A stretch of 64,000 bases of DNA, taken from Tipula vernalis (Eukaryota > Arthropoda > Insecta > Diptera > Tipulidae). The stretch spans positions 306,385,236 to 306,449,235 of the forward strand of contig OY282560.1 of NCBI GenBank assembly GCA_958295665.1, read 5' to 3'. This document shows positions 46,589 to 59,478 of this stretch, in pieces; the stretch's first letter is position 1, and every line of letters starts with the position of its first letter. The translations under genes were made by a program, and so were the position numbers. Below the pieces are notes generated by a model, which saw nothing but the letters and a program-made list of their open reading frames with translations, did not search any database and was not told the origin of the DNA.

Positions 46589-48933
46589 TGACCTACTTGA
46601 GAATCCACCAATTAGAATAGAAAATTCAGATTCATCCAATCAACTTAATATTAAAGCGCTAAATGAAATGCATCCATCACATTCAAGTCCAAAAAATCAA
46701 TTGGTACCGCATCACACGCACCATCACACTCAGCCGAATAGCAGTTATCAAATCAAACCATTTACAAATCCAGATGGATCACAAACACCGTTAATGAATC
46801 CAAAACATCAAGAATTAGCGTTACTGCCACGAAGGCCATCGGCATTATTACAGGAAATATTAACGACCCGGCGGCCGTCTGCTATTATGGCTGCGTTTAC
46901 AACACCTCGACCAAATAACCAACTAGCAACCCAATTAGGTAATGGACAGTTACAACAACAGAGGCAACGGATTCAAATGGGTTCATTGCACGAACAAGAT
47001 ATAACGTCGAGTGGAAGTTCGCGATCATTTCAAGGTATCATCAATATGGATACTAATGACGATCACAAACATTTGGCCATAGAATCACGGCGGAAGAATC
47101 GGAGAATTGGAGAGTAAGTATATATTGTATTTAAATCGGTAAAGTATAATATTTAACCGTTTTACCCCTTTCAGTGATGCACTAAGTACAGCACTATCGG
47201 CGTTATACTGTAAATTAGTCGTAATACTAGGAATTGCAATGCCAATAACCGAAATCCTTTCTTCAAAAATACCAACACATATTTATCAAGGATTTTACGC
47301 TTATTTGTACCTTGGCAGCATTATGTTTGTGGGATTCGTCTATCTATCACATTGCCGCACTAGGGCTGTGTTCTCGCTAATAAAATCATATCGTAAGTAC
47401 CTACATATATACGGAATGTTTCCAAATTAAAAAAAAAAAATATTTATGTAGACACTTTGTTTTATTGCAGACGAAAAAACTGATCAGTTTCCGTTGAAAA
47501 AACGGGCAGCACATTTTGGAAGTTTTTATTTGCGTGTTGGTGCGATTGCTTTTGCAATCGGTAATATGGTTCACTCGGGACTCGAAATTGGACAATATTT
47601 TGAGCTAAAAGGTACACCCGGATGTACTAACATTTTTGTCGTTTTAACACCGGCTGCACGTATGGCCCTGGCCATTGTACAAATGCAATTTATATTTTTG
47701 AATACAACCGAATTGGATATGGCACGACATAAAGTTGTCGCCCGTTTTGGTTTAATGCATATGATTGCAACCAACTTATGTGAATGGCTTTACGTATTGA
47801 TCGAAGAAACAAAACATGAAATATTCCATTTGACGCATGGCCACGATAATCACCTCCCATCACATGGTGGATCAACGTCTAATGGTGTTCTAGCAGCTTT
47901 AACCACACCCGGCAATAATGATACGGAGAGCAGCATATTTAATGCTACCGAAATTTTTAATATAACCACACATGAAATTATTAAACGTTCGGCACATTTT
48001 AATGGCGAACACTCAGTCGAATACTTAGATTGTCATCGTACCAATATTATGGGTAAATTGGTACAAAATGCATCACCATTTTTATTCCCTTGTACTATTG
48101 AGTATTCGTTGATTTGTGCGGTTATTTTGTATGAAATGTGGAAAAAAGTACGTAGCCTACCGGATATTGAAAGGTCCCGGCGTAATTCACAGAAACATCC
48201 GCGTAAGAGTGCTCATCATTTCTCGATTGATTGTGCTCGTTCACATCGTGGCATGTTCGCCGGCATTATTCTAGTTGTATTAACAATCATTTCATTGATA
48301 ATGTATTTTGTGTTAAATGATCATAAGGATTATGCTGCGCTAGCTATCGAAGAGGTGACAATAGTTGAAATATTAATGTATGTTGTATGTTCGGCCGGTG
48401 TAATTGCGGCGATGGTAAAAATGCGTGATTTAAAGTTCCAGAAAACAACAAACGATCATCACTCAAGTTCGGTGAGTCTGGATTGTACTCTATTGGTGTT
48501 AGCACAAAGTGGTGTTTATGTGTATGCCATGTTTAGTATAATGGGATGTTATTTTGCTATGCAAGATCATATCGCGGGTGGGCAAGAAGGACTTATTGCA
48601 GAAATATTGTGCCTAATACAGACTTCAATTCAAACTCTGTTTGTATTGAATGCAAGTTGGCGTCGATGCAAAGGGAAACAACAAAGTCGAAGTAAACCAG
48701 GTAGAGAAATTGTTACATTTTTACTGGTGGCAAATATGGCGCTATGGTTTATAAATACTCTGATTAAGGGGCAGGCAAGTTTTAGGCCAACACATTTAGA
48801 ATTTTTTGGACTTTGGGCATGGACGGTGATAACACATGTGTCAATGCCTTTGGCAATTTTCTATCGTTTTCATTCAACAATTTGTTTGTTTGAAATTTGG
48901 AAATCAGCCTATAAAGTCAAAAGTGACCATTAG
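46589..48933 (+). CDS. OtopLa: Otopetrin-like proton channel (exons 2-4)
   Basis: Exons are 46589-47113, 47175-47392 and 47471-48933, with GTAAGT donors and CAG acceptors in matching phase; with exon 1 at 14362 the product is 759 aa. About 200 N-terminal residues are hydrophilic, His-rich (HTHHHT) and carry two RRPSA motifs. Twelve hydrophobic segments follow: two in exon 3 (AMPITEIL; YLYLGSIMFVGFVYLSH) and ten in exon 4, from LRVGAIAFAIGNMVHSGLE to FGLWAWTVITHVSMPLAIFY. Family landmarks are HSGLE, GLMHMIATNLCEWL, FPCTIEYSLICAVILYEMW and FRPTHLEFFG.WAW. Otopetrins are dimeric plasma-membrane proton channels, used in insects for acid sensing. Two Asn-rich extracellular loops contain NAT/NIT glycosylation sites. 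The closest match I recall is the fly Otopetrin-like a group, but the paralogue is not certain. Confidence 0.93.
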
Positions 48934-49043
48934 CCGTTTTAATGATGACTAGTGTGGTAGTTTATTGTAGATTTAGATCTTAAGTATTGTTTTTTATGTG
49001 TATAGAGATTTTTTTTATTTATTCTAGATATTATTAAATGTTT

Positions 49044-49049
49044 AATAAA
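49044..49049 (+). terminator. Poly(A) signal AATAAA of the otopetrin gene
   Basis: The hexamer lies about 110 bases after the stop codon at 48933 and is the first canonical signal downstream. Confidence 0.55.
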
Positions 49050-49613
49050 TCGTTATGTATTTGTTTTATAACTAAAAGAATTTTATTTTTGAAGTGTGAT
49101 ACTACTGTTAATTTAGTCCAATTATTGTACATTAAATTAACATCTTATGTATACGTATGGACACATTAAAGTTATACTGCAGCACACTCTGTCAGAGCCA
49201 AAATTAAAATAGTTACAGCTAACTCGAAATTAATTTAACCAAATTCAGTTAAAGTCAAAATATTTGATTTTAGGTTAATTTTATTTAAGCAAACCACTTA
49301 CCCAACTGGCCCAACAACCGGCATCCCAATTAAAAGATAATTTCAATACTAATGGGCCAATTTTGTGTTATAACCATATATACAAAAACCACTTTCAATT
49401 GTACTTATTAAGTTAAGAGATTAAATTCAGGTCTGACCGCAACACACCTATCTTTTACGAAAGGGGCCGGATGCTACAATAAATATTAATAAAAAGTATT
49501 GAGAGATTTTTGCTTCTAGATGGCGCGTTTGGAAAGTGACATTTCGGTCTACAATTTTCATGAAGTTAGTTTTGCATTTCGTCAATAGTGTCAAAAGTTA
49601 TATTAGTGTGAAA
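49050..49613. other. Intergenic sequence
   Basis: No gene is seen. The segment at about 49430-49600 probably contains the 5' end of the mariner remnant that follows. Confidence 0.35.
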
Positions 49614-49945
49614 ATGAGTGAAATTTCTGAAAAAATTCGCTATTTTTGCAATTTTACTATGAAAAAGGCAAAAATTCTGCCCAAGCCGCAGTGTATCTAG
49701 GGTATAAGGCTGAATTCACAAAGAAGCTCATGTTTGGGTCGAAAAAAAAATTGATTAACCGAATTTCCATCAACGAATCGCTACTGAAACGCAACGAAAT
49801 CGTTATGCTATGTGTATGGTGGGTTAGAAGTTACATACACGTTATGCTATGTGTATGGTGGATTAGAAGTAATCTCTACTGTCAGCAATTAACCAATAGA
49901 AAGGGTGTTGTCTTCCATCATGACAACACCAGACCATACACTTGA
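49614..49945 (+). pseudogene. Mariner transposase, internally deleted
   Basis: Starting at ATG 49614 the frame opens MSEISEKIRYF; after one shift it continues QFYYEKGKNSAQAAVYLGY, the mariner helix-turn-helix. RISINESLLKRNEI then joins directly to VMLCVWW, so the segment with the first catalytic Asp is gone. The end reads NLYCQQLTNRKGVVFHHDN, with the second Asp block, and stops at 49945. The VMLCVWWxRS segment is duplicated in tandem (39-bp period, 49802-49879), in frame. It cannot encode an active enzyme. Confidence 0.85.
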
Positions 49946-50224
49946 CAGGGTTGGGTTGAAAAGTTTTGATACATCCACCGTAAAGCGCGGACCTATTGGA
50001 AATTATTTAAGTATTGTGAAAGGCCTTGCCAGATTAGCCCATTCTCGTTGAACTGGAGAGTCGTACCGTGCCTAGCGAGTTCTTCCACCCTGCAGTTTCA
50101 CAAGACGTCCTAGTGACCAGGGATCCAGATTATTTTATTGTTTATTTATCTCATTGTTTTTATATCTCATTGAGAGATGAGTGGTAACTTAACAATTGCT
50201 TTCGCCTCATCCTCTTACATTCTA

Positions 50225-52260
50225 CAGTAATTACTGAGACAAACAGAAAAGGTTCACATTCAATTTATCACAGAATACTCGTGCTCCCACCTTGCCGTCG
50301 AGCTTGGTGCCGTTCGTGAAGAATTGCCAAGCTTCGGTATCCGATTTGACCCATTCCTCCAGGATTCCCTTGAACGCAACATGGTCCGAAAATCTTTCTG
50401 GAAGCATAGAGTTGGTGTAATGCAATCCAGATCCGCCAGCTCCTACCTGAAGATACTTCCACTGAGAAACGATTTACAGTCGTCCAGCCCTATTTGCCGC
50501 CATTTGTTTACCAAAAAAAGACGACCGGAAGAAGGTGGAACTTGACATCTAAGGCGCGTACGGGTGTCTGCCTTAGCGCTCCGCTTATAAGCATAAAGAC
50601 CGCTTTTTGCACCGTCTATGTCTTATTCATGTATGCTACCTTGTCAAGAGTTGCCCGCCATACGTTCGCTCCGTAGATAAGTCAGGCCATACTACGGTGG
50701 TGTAGACCCCTTCTGAAAATGTTGGCCCTCCAACTAATCTTACTATCCAAGAAAATACTCAGGTCTCGCACTGTCAGTAAAAGCTATAGTCTAGTGCCAT
50801 TTACCTACTACCGGAATTTTGTATATCTTAGTAAAGAGTACCACCTACGTCTGGGAATGTTGATTCCCAGTCCACATTTGCCGGCCCATTTCATAATGAT
50901 TAAAGCGCGTAATGATTTTGTAACTATCCGCCTCCTAATGGTGAATTACCCAGCTCAGAGTTAACAATCCTTCTCGCAAGCATATGATTAATTAACTTGC
51001 TTACTGGGTATTCCACCTCTAAAAGTAACAATACTTCCCTGATTGCCTCTATTTTCACGTTACTAAGGGCGCCCACAATATCGAGGGATGCTACCAAACA
51101 GAACTCTTTGAGTAAATCGATTTCTCAATCGTACTACGGTACCCACTTACTGCGTCCTATTTTGGATCGAATATAAACATCTAACAGACTTTCCAAGATT
51201 TGTTTTCAATAGAAAGTATTGTAGAGTTATAGGTCTTTGCTCCTTTGGGTAGGAATATGGCTTTTCCCTGTTTTCGAGATAAAGATCACCTTGACCTTCG
51301 TCCATTACCTAGGAATAGAGACTAGCTTTAAACATGCTTTGAGATTACCTCCAAATATGGGAGGATAATCGCCGAGTTGTTTTGGATTTCCGCTGATAAG
51401 ATCTCGATTTATATTACTTACGATGTCTTCTGTCCACACTGAACGTGTTTCCTGATGAGTAAGTGGGTATCGATGACCAGCTCCAAGCAGAAGCTGTCCA
51501 ATACGCGTCCGCAAGAATTTTACTAAGGCGAAAAGTTTCGTACATTCTAAAGTCATCCTTGTAGGAGTCCCAGTCCTGAGCCTCTCTTGGACATTTGCCT
51601 CTATTGAAGGGTACCCTTCAAGCCTTACGATAGTTTCCCAATTTCACGGATCAACATACTGGTTTTTGTTTTACCCTAGGGCTAACAACCGTGCAAGTAA
51701 CGTTATAAAACTGGTTACATATCGGTCATCACAAAAGGAGTGTTCTTTGCCCACCCTCCATTGCTTAACCACATTTAGAACCTCCTGCCTATTACTAGTA
51801 ATAAATGTTGGTTCAGCCCTTGTTGGAAACTGAAGGGTTAGTATTCAGCAAATAATCAAAAAGTTGCTCACCCCTTTCGTTGATGCCCGTGCTTCGCCGG
51901 ATTGTATGGTGCGCATTAGAATCATATCCAAGTACCACACCGATCGTTTTTGTTCCGGTTCAGATTCTATTAGGGCCAACTTCCAGGCTGAACGCAGTTA
52001 TGTCATCATTGCTCTATTGAAAAAGTAGGAAATATTTAAATTATTTTTCCGAAGAATACAAGACCTGATCTTCCCAGACTTACTTGAGGATAAGATTTTA
52101 TACCTTTTCATTTTAAGGCCACAGATCCTGTTGTTGTTAATACAAGGTTCTTGAATTAAAACCACAGCCTCACCCGAACTCGTCATTCTGAGGAAATGAG
52201 CTCGCGAAGCAGCCTTTGCGTGGTGAAGGTTAATTTGCACTATACAAAGCATACATAATT
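50225..52260 (-). mobile_element. LOA/R1-type LINE with RNase H remnant
   Basis: Minus-strand frames begin near 52252 with an endonuclease, MLCIVQINLHHAKAASRAHF then VVLIQEPCINN and KIRSCILRKNNLNI. RT pieces follow between 51560 and 50900, including PPIFGGNLKACLKLVSIP and KVKVIFISKTGK. Near 50425-50270 is an RNase H remnant, EAWQFFTNGTKLDGKVGA, where active elements have TDGS; Asp has become Asn. The presence of RNase H after RT, and the QINL.H.KAAS opening, point to the LOA or related I-superfamily group. Stops in every domain. Confidence 0.8.
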
Positions 52261-53889
52261 CTGTGTTAACCAGCCATTATTAAATTATGGCGAATTTGGC
52301 GACGCCCTCCCACTTGGACAGGCCACCATCTTCAACATCAATGGGTTGACCAGCTGTACTCACATCAACCTAATCCTTCGTGCTGCTGTTGAGGGAACCC
52401 CACTCAACTGATTCAGATTACTTACCTTCGATGTTTCCGGTCTTTGGAAAGTGCAGGCCTTGTTCATGTAAACATGTTCATGAAGTGTCAAACATATGAA
52501 AGTATAGTAGATGCCTTACCCTTATATGTAGATTGCATGGTATGACACCAACCATTACGTTTTCGTTTAATGAAGACTCATTTATTTGATGGTTTGGCTG
52601 AACCATCAAAAACAGTCTTGAAGTGCTAGAAATTTTAAGAACTGCCTGATGTGGCAGATAACGATGATGGATATTTGTATGGCCCCTATAGTTGGGATTA
52701 TTTGTGAGACTCCTGTTGATGAGTATTTGTAAGGCTTGTTTGTAAGGCAGATGGCTAAACGGTTGCTAACGACATACATCCTTAAAATCAAACATCAGCA
52801 CACAAAAAATGAAAACCGCTAAAATTACACGAAGCCCCACTACTGCACCCGGATGCCAGATTTAGGGTCGGCACCAGGTGCGTTTGGGGGGTTTGATTAC
52901 AAACAAAGTATCGACGAAAAGTATCGGCTCGAACTCTTTGCTCTCCAACAAATTCGAAATCCTAAATGTGGAGATCAAGGCTAAGTGTTTACAGTGGAAA
53001 TGAGCTCAGTAATCTTAGTGTTGGTTTTCTTCTTGAAACATGAACTCACCCACTCAAGACTTCCCAAATCGAAATTAATCAAGTGTAAATTTCAAAAGGA
53101 CGGGCTTGAGTAGCTCAAGAGCTAAGATCGTATCGGTCGGCTACCAAATTCGTAGGCAGTGTTCATTATCTGGAAACTACTAAGCTATGGCAGCAGTTTT
53201 CGTACAGGTCGTGGATCACAGTGAAGCACACAGAACGTTTCAACTGTAAAGATCTGATAAATAATTATACAAAATAAAGCAATAACGTATATTGTATATT
53301 GTATAAGCCAATAACGACTATCTCTTAGCTTAATAAACTCCATTAACAAACACTCTTTCTTTATTTAAAAATAACGGTACACATTATCCTTCTATTCAAA
53401 ACCATAGTTTCTCGGATTCTGGCATGTGAGTGACATGGACAAAATAATAAGATACAATTACAAAATATATGTTGCCACATGATATAAATACATCATAAAT
53501 TCCTACCAAAAGATGACAATATAAATCATATGCATACATTTGCGTATTTGTTTAAATGTTACATATATTGGCACGCATTTGTGTTGTGCGATGTGTTACA
53601 GTAGGGCTCGTCACCAGCATTTTCGTATTTGCGAATTTGTGTATTTCGGAATTTCGTAAATTTGACGTCTCTTCTGATTGGTTTAAATTATTTCACCTAA
53701 ATAAGCAAGAAACGTCAAAAATAAACACGCTCACAGGCTACCTATTTTCGTAAGTATTTTCGAAAGAATGTTTTTCAGCATGAGCAAAACCAACAGAAAT
53801 GTTTATACAAGCCGTATTGCATATGTGACGCACGCATACTATTAAATAAAAAACCTACTAGGTATTTCTATAAGTTCTATAATTCTATA
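52261..53889. other. Unassigned intergenic sequence
   Basis: No recognisable gene. Short frames at 52606-52791 (minus) and 53556-53753 (plus) have no family resemblance. The 3' end of the LINE might extend to about 52600 on its 5' side, but no motif confirms it. Confidence 0.35.
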
Positions 53890-54051
53890 ATCTATTTTTA
53901 CCGTCAAACACTGGACTATTTGTATTGCCTTTAATACGGAGCCGTTGCCATCTTCAACAACGCCTTCGCATCTGTCCTTTACGCATTTATATTTGTCAAT
54001 AAGTTTTGATGGAACCACTGCTGTAGCACAGAATACAACCAGAAGAGACAT
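53890..54051 (-). CDS. Possible signal-peptide first exon (secreted protein), family uncertain
   Basis: From ATG 54051 on the minus strand the frame gives a hydrophobic start, MSLLVVFCATAVV, then YKCVKDRCEGVV and IVQCLT, followed by a potential donor GTAAAA. The cysteine spacing C-x4-C ... C-x-x-(C) is reminiscent of the N-terminal segment of insect beta-N-acetylhexosaminidases (W.C...RC......L..C...C). No later exon is found downstream on this strand within about 2 kb, so it would be an orphan or pseudogene exon. The similarity is weak and could be chance. Confidence 0.2.
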
Positions 54052-54765
54052 AACGTTGTTTTTGTATGGAAAAATTTGGACTCATTTTTTTGACCTTGAT
54101 TTGCCGAAGGTAAGAGAAAGTTCGGTTATGTATTCTTTGGTTTACTGGTTTTTATTTGAAATAATAAAAATTGAGAATCCTTAACAGTATAGTTAGTGAA
54201 ATTATTTGACAAGTTTTGTTTTGGCAGCATAGTTTGTAGAAAATATTCAAAAAATTCATAATATTCGAAAATAATTATACTTCAATGTCCAAAAAAGAAG
54301 GTAAGATGGAAAAAAAATTTGATCCACGCAATGTCTATTCTGGTTAATCTTTCTTCTGTGGCTGTAGTCCCTTTATATAGTATTATAATTTATTTGGGTT
54401 ACTATTTTACCATATAGTTGCTTTGATTTCACTTTTTCTTTTAATTGCATTTGATTTGACTTTAAATTTATTCTGCCATTCAAACGGGCTAAAATAACGG
54501 GCTAATACTAGTTGAGCAACGCAACGCGTCAACTTTTCATCGAATATAATAAATACACTTCTATGTATTCGAAATAGTTCGTTGGCAGCACAAACCACCA
54601 AATTTCTCTTCCATTTGATACGAAAAATCAATGTGAGTACACTCGCTTAAATTTATAAAGCAATTCATTTGTCATTCTACAAAATTTGTGTTTGACAAAT
54701 TTGCAAATAATCAAAAATTTTCATTTCCCGATTTAATTTTAAATAAATTTTACACTTAACACATA

Positions 54766-55379
<614 letters not shown>

Positions 55380-55493
55380 ATCTTAAATTATTATTCAGTT
55401 CAACATAAAAGCCGTTATTTGAATTAATCGCTTAAATACGTATTTTTTATTTTATTATTTTCTGTAAACACTAAATATGATAACTATTCAAAA

Positions 55494-55499
55494 AATAAA
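55494..55499 (+). terminator. Poly(A) signal AATAAA of RBX1
   Basis: First canonical hexamer after the stop codon, about 115 bases downstream, within AAAAAATAAATAAAT. Confidence 0.45.
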
Positions 55500-56587
55500 T
55501 AAATTTGGACAGCAAAACAAATACTAAATCGAATTCTAAATTAATAAAATTTATTTAAAATTAAAAGTTGGCAGTATATTCTATTATTTCATGACTTTAA
55601 TTTACAATTATCTTTTTTAAATTAGTTATTCTAAAATGTATAATTTACAATTTTACATAATTTTGTATTTTATATAATAATAAAGAGCTATACGGGGAGG
55701 CTATCTTTAAAAATTAATTTTTTTTATATTTTTACAATCTGCAGTAAAATTTTAAATAAAAAAAGCGTAATCCAAAATGATAATTGCAACTATGTTCATT
55801 TTTATCTTTTGTTCGAGTCTCGACTAAAATTGTACTAAAACAATAATTTAAAAATATATCAAAGATTCGAACATAATTAATACTTTTTTATGACGTCGTC
55901 TTGTAAAGTTTTTTTTTTTTAAATAAATTTAATTTAAAATATTTCTAAATATGTGAAATAAATTATTGTTTCTTTTAATTATACTTTCCCCAATTTTGGA
56001 ATACGTTTACAATAATAAATATAAAACACAAAAATTACACTGTTAAATAGGATTTTAATTTTTAAAACAAAATTATAACAAAAAACGATACTTTTTTATT
56101 TATTAAATTAAATTAAACTAATTTTATATAATATAACTATTCCTAAATATTTTGCTTTTTATATAAAAGAAATGATAAACTATTTTACTGCAGGTTTTAT
56201 TTTATTTTTAACTATAAAATAAATTATATATAAGTTTATATATGTAATGTATGGAGAATTTTTTTTTTTTTTCAACTTAAATATTTTTTTAGTACAAAAA
56301 TATTGTATGTATTCCATTCGTTATTACGAATAATTTTTTTAACAGAATAATAACATGATAATTTATGAAGTCTTATGTATGTGTGGCCAAATTAACTAAG
56401 TTTTTTTTTTACAATTTTTAAATTATAAGTAAATATTTAATATTTAGTTTAAATATAACAGTATTATATTTAGAACACTTAACATTTGAATTTATATTTT
56501 AATTCAAATTATTTTTGGATCAGGGGATCGAACCAAGATATTTCACATGCATTATTTTTAAATTACGCTGATATTACCATAAAATAA
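55500..56587. other. Very AT-rich intergenic spacer between convergent genes
   Basis: Long A/T runs without any open frame. It must hold the 3' UTR ends of both RBX1 and Suv4-20. No repeat family is recognised. Confidence 0.5.
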
Positions 56588-56593
56588 TTTATT
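56588..56593 (-). terminator. Candidate poly(A) signal of Suv4-20
   Basis: TTTATT on the plus strand (AATAAA on the minus strand) lies about 190 bases past the Suv4-20 stop. Other near-matches occur in this AT-rich region, so the choice is tentative. Confidence 0.35.
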
Positions 56594-56778
56594 GGAAAAA
56601 TTTTGAATTATTTAAAATTTTTAAATTTATTAACTTATTTAAGGTTAAACTACTTTTTAATTCCAAATTACGGTCTGTTCGAAAATATTTACAACTATTT
56701 AAATAGCCAATGAGATATTCTGAGAATGGAATAAAAGAGAGTTTCGACCCCCCTGCCCTAATTTTATCTATAAATTAA

Positions 56779-59478
56779 TCAATTGGCAACAACAGACGGT
56801 GTTACATGCTGAATTATCGGTTGACTGGCGGCGGTGGATGATGTGGTAGTGGTAGATGGAATGTTTATTGTACGCGATTCATTGCCAAATATAAGACGTA
56901 ATCGTTTCATCGGTGGTGGTGGTGGTGCTTGTATTTGCTGATGTTCATCAGTTGCATTGAAATGGGTTATCAAATGTCTGCGATGATTATGATGATGATG
57001 GTGATGATGCTTTTCACGTCGATGTTTATGATCTTTTGATTTGTGCCGTTTTTTATGTTTCTGAGATAACGGTGATGATGATGATGATTCCATATCCTCA
57101 TAATTATCAAGTAAACCTTCGACACGAAGAATTTCATATTCCGGCTCATAATTACTACTGTCGTCACTTAAACTTGTGCCCGACTCTATAATGTCATCTA
57201 AATTGGTTAAAATTGGACTACGTTTCATACGCAACGTTAATTTTAATCGTCGCTCAGGTGTTTTCATTAACTGTTCTTGCTGCGGCTGCGCCGATTGAGA
57301 TAATTGTGGATTTTGTTGAATTCGACTATCCAGATCGGGAATTTTATTTTCCCACGATGAACTACTTTCAGATGATTCACTTTTTGATATTTTTCTTTTA
57401 CGTCTGCTACTATCACTATTACCATTACCACAATTATCTTTTACAATTTCAGTTCGACTATTAATTCTCTTAATATTATCACTATCAACAGTAAATTTGT
57501 CTAATTCTTTTTCACTTATATGATCTAGCTTAACTGTTAAATTTTGTCGACAAAACATTTTGCTTTGTGCTTTTGTCGGTGGCATTATTGATAATTTACA
57601 ATCACTAACCGCATTACGATGATCACCAGTATCAATGTGCTCACGATTATTTGAAGACAAGTCAAAATAGTTATTTTTTATAACACTATTATTATTACTA
57701 TTACTACTATTATTACTATGATTTATCACGACGGCAGTATCTGATTTATCTTTTATGATTTTCTTATGATTTCGTAACAAAATACCATTATCTTTTGTAT
57801 CCTGGTTATTTATCACAACATCTGAGATTAAAGCACATTCTTGATTATCGTTAAATATAACATTTCGCGATGTCGCATCACTAGCATCATGATCACTAAT
57901 AGTACTACTGCTGCCTGAACAGCAGCTAGAAACGTCGTCTGAAATTGATATTATTGAATTGTTGCTTTTTCTTTGTATTCCCATGAGCTTAGCAGCTTCA
58001 CGTCGTTGTTGTCGACTGGCGCGCGATGAATTATTGTACGACGAATGATTTGTTCCATCACTAGTTACGCTACTAATTCGTGTATTTCTAGTACGGGCTG
58101 TTGTTGTTCCAGACTGTATCGATGGTGCAGCAGGAGAAGTAACACCATTTGGCGTACTACTATTACTAGAAGCACCCGATAAACTATTCTTCCTTGTATT
58201 ATGATGATGATGGTGATTATTGTTGGGTGAATGTAGATGACCGTTCTGATGATTATGATTAATATTATTAATTACGTTTGTATTTGAATCACTTGCATTG
58301 CTAATATTATTTCCTCCTAAAATAATGTTATTTACTAGATTATCGTCACTGCTGTCATTCTCCATAAATTTGTTTTCACTGTGATAAATATTCGGATGCT
58401 GCTGTGCCATAATCATTTCGGCATCATATTTTGTCATACCCTTCTGTCTTAATTCTTTTAATGTGAGTGGAGCAATTATTGTATCTTCATTTAATCTAAC
58501 ATCAATAGTTTTACTCTTATTATTAATTAAATTATTATTAAGATTATTTTTTAGTTTAATACGATTTATTCGATTATCCGTTTCTCGTAAGCGATAACCG
58601 CCTGAACTTTGTTCTTCTACAGATTTCTCTTTAGCAAATGCTCCAGTGCTTCGTCGCTCGCATGTTTCACATTCACAATAACGATTACTATCACCAAAAA
58701 AGTCTTCCCCATAGAAGCACGTAATTTCTTCACCAATTTCAATATCACGTAATACTTTAACGCATGCAGTATCACGTCCTGTTGGTACAAATTTACAATT
58801 CGCTCGACAATCATGATTTATATATGCGGCTGGTCCAAGCCACAATTGGGCACAGTTCTTGCGGCAACTATACATAACACTAAAATCATTTTTCCCCGGA
58901 TGTAACAATTGCTTTTCTTCCTCTTCGGTTAATTCTGCTATACAACCAACTAGGCATTCGATTTTTTCATTTTTATACCATTTTTTTGTTGATGAAATTT
59001 TAGCCCCTTTCTCTTCAAGCGAATATCGAAAGCACGGTTCAATTATGAATCCAGATTCTTTATCGAAAACTCGGAGATATCGATATATCTGATAAAAAAA
59101 AAAAAAAAAAATTAATTAGTAATTGCTAAAGATATATATGGTTAATATAAATTTAGTTACATGATCTTGAAGCCTTTTCTGAGCAATTTTACTTTTATTT
59201 AAAAATTGTCTTGGCATCCATTCCCCTTTCGACAACTTTCTGTACACATCGTCATAATTTTGTGAAATTATAAAAGCATTAATTATTGTTTTAAGCTCAT
59301 CCTTATTAGCTTTCAGCGGACGATAGCGTAGGTTCATTTTATGGGATATAAAACCGAGCCATGGATCCAAAACAAGTGATGTCGCCAAGTCATCATTTTC
59401 AGAGAGTTCTTTGGGCGTCATACCAGTCGGTTGCATTTTGGATAACGTTTGTCGATTGCTTCCTGAATCAATAACCAT
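56779..59478 (-). CDS. Suv4-20: Suv4-20 histone H4 lysine-20 methyltransferase, 875 aa
   Basis: Two exons on the minus strand, 59478-59161 and 59088-56779, joined in phase 0 across a 72-bp GTAACT...TCAG intron. Residues about 20-106 are the conserved N-terminal helical region ([21 protein letters not shown], then [15 protein letters not shown]). Exon 2 opens [14 protein letters not shown] and the SET domain follows: [41 protein letters not shown], the NHDC motif at residues 196-199, [13 protein letters not shown] and a C-x-C-x2-C zinc site at about 243-248. The last 600 residues are low-complexity: Asn-, Ser- and His-rich, with basic patches. The enzyme acts in nuclei on H4K20me1 to give H4K20me2/3, marking pericentric heterochromatin downstream of HP1. 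Length is shorter than the 1,300 aa I recall for D. melanogaster. Confidence 0.96.

Noticed and set aside
47571..47875. Minus-strand frames opposite otopetrin exon 4
   Set aside because: Shadows of the conserved coding exon on the other strand.
56520..56560. Second GGTTCGATCCCC-like T-loop on the minus strand
   Set aside because: Flanks do not form an acceptor stem; no cloverleaf.
57213..57464. Hydrophobic 83-codon frame opposite Suv4-20, with a signal-like start
   Set aside because: It is antisense to a clear coding exon, ends in Tyr/His runs made by the opposing His-rich codons, and has no splice or promoter support.
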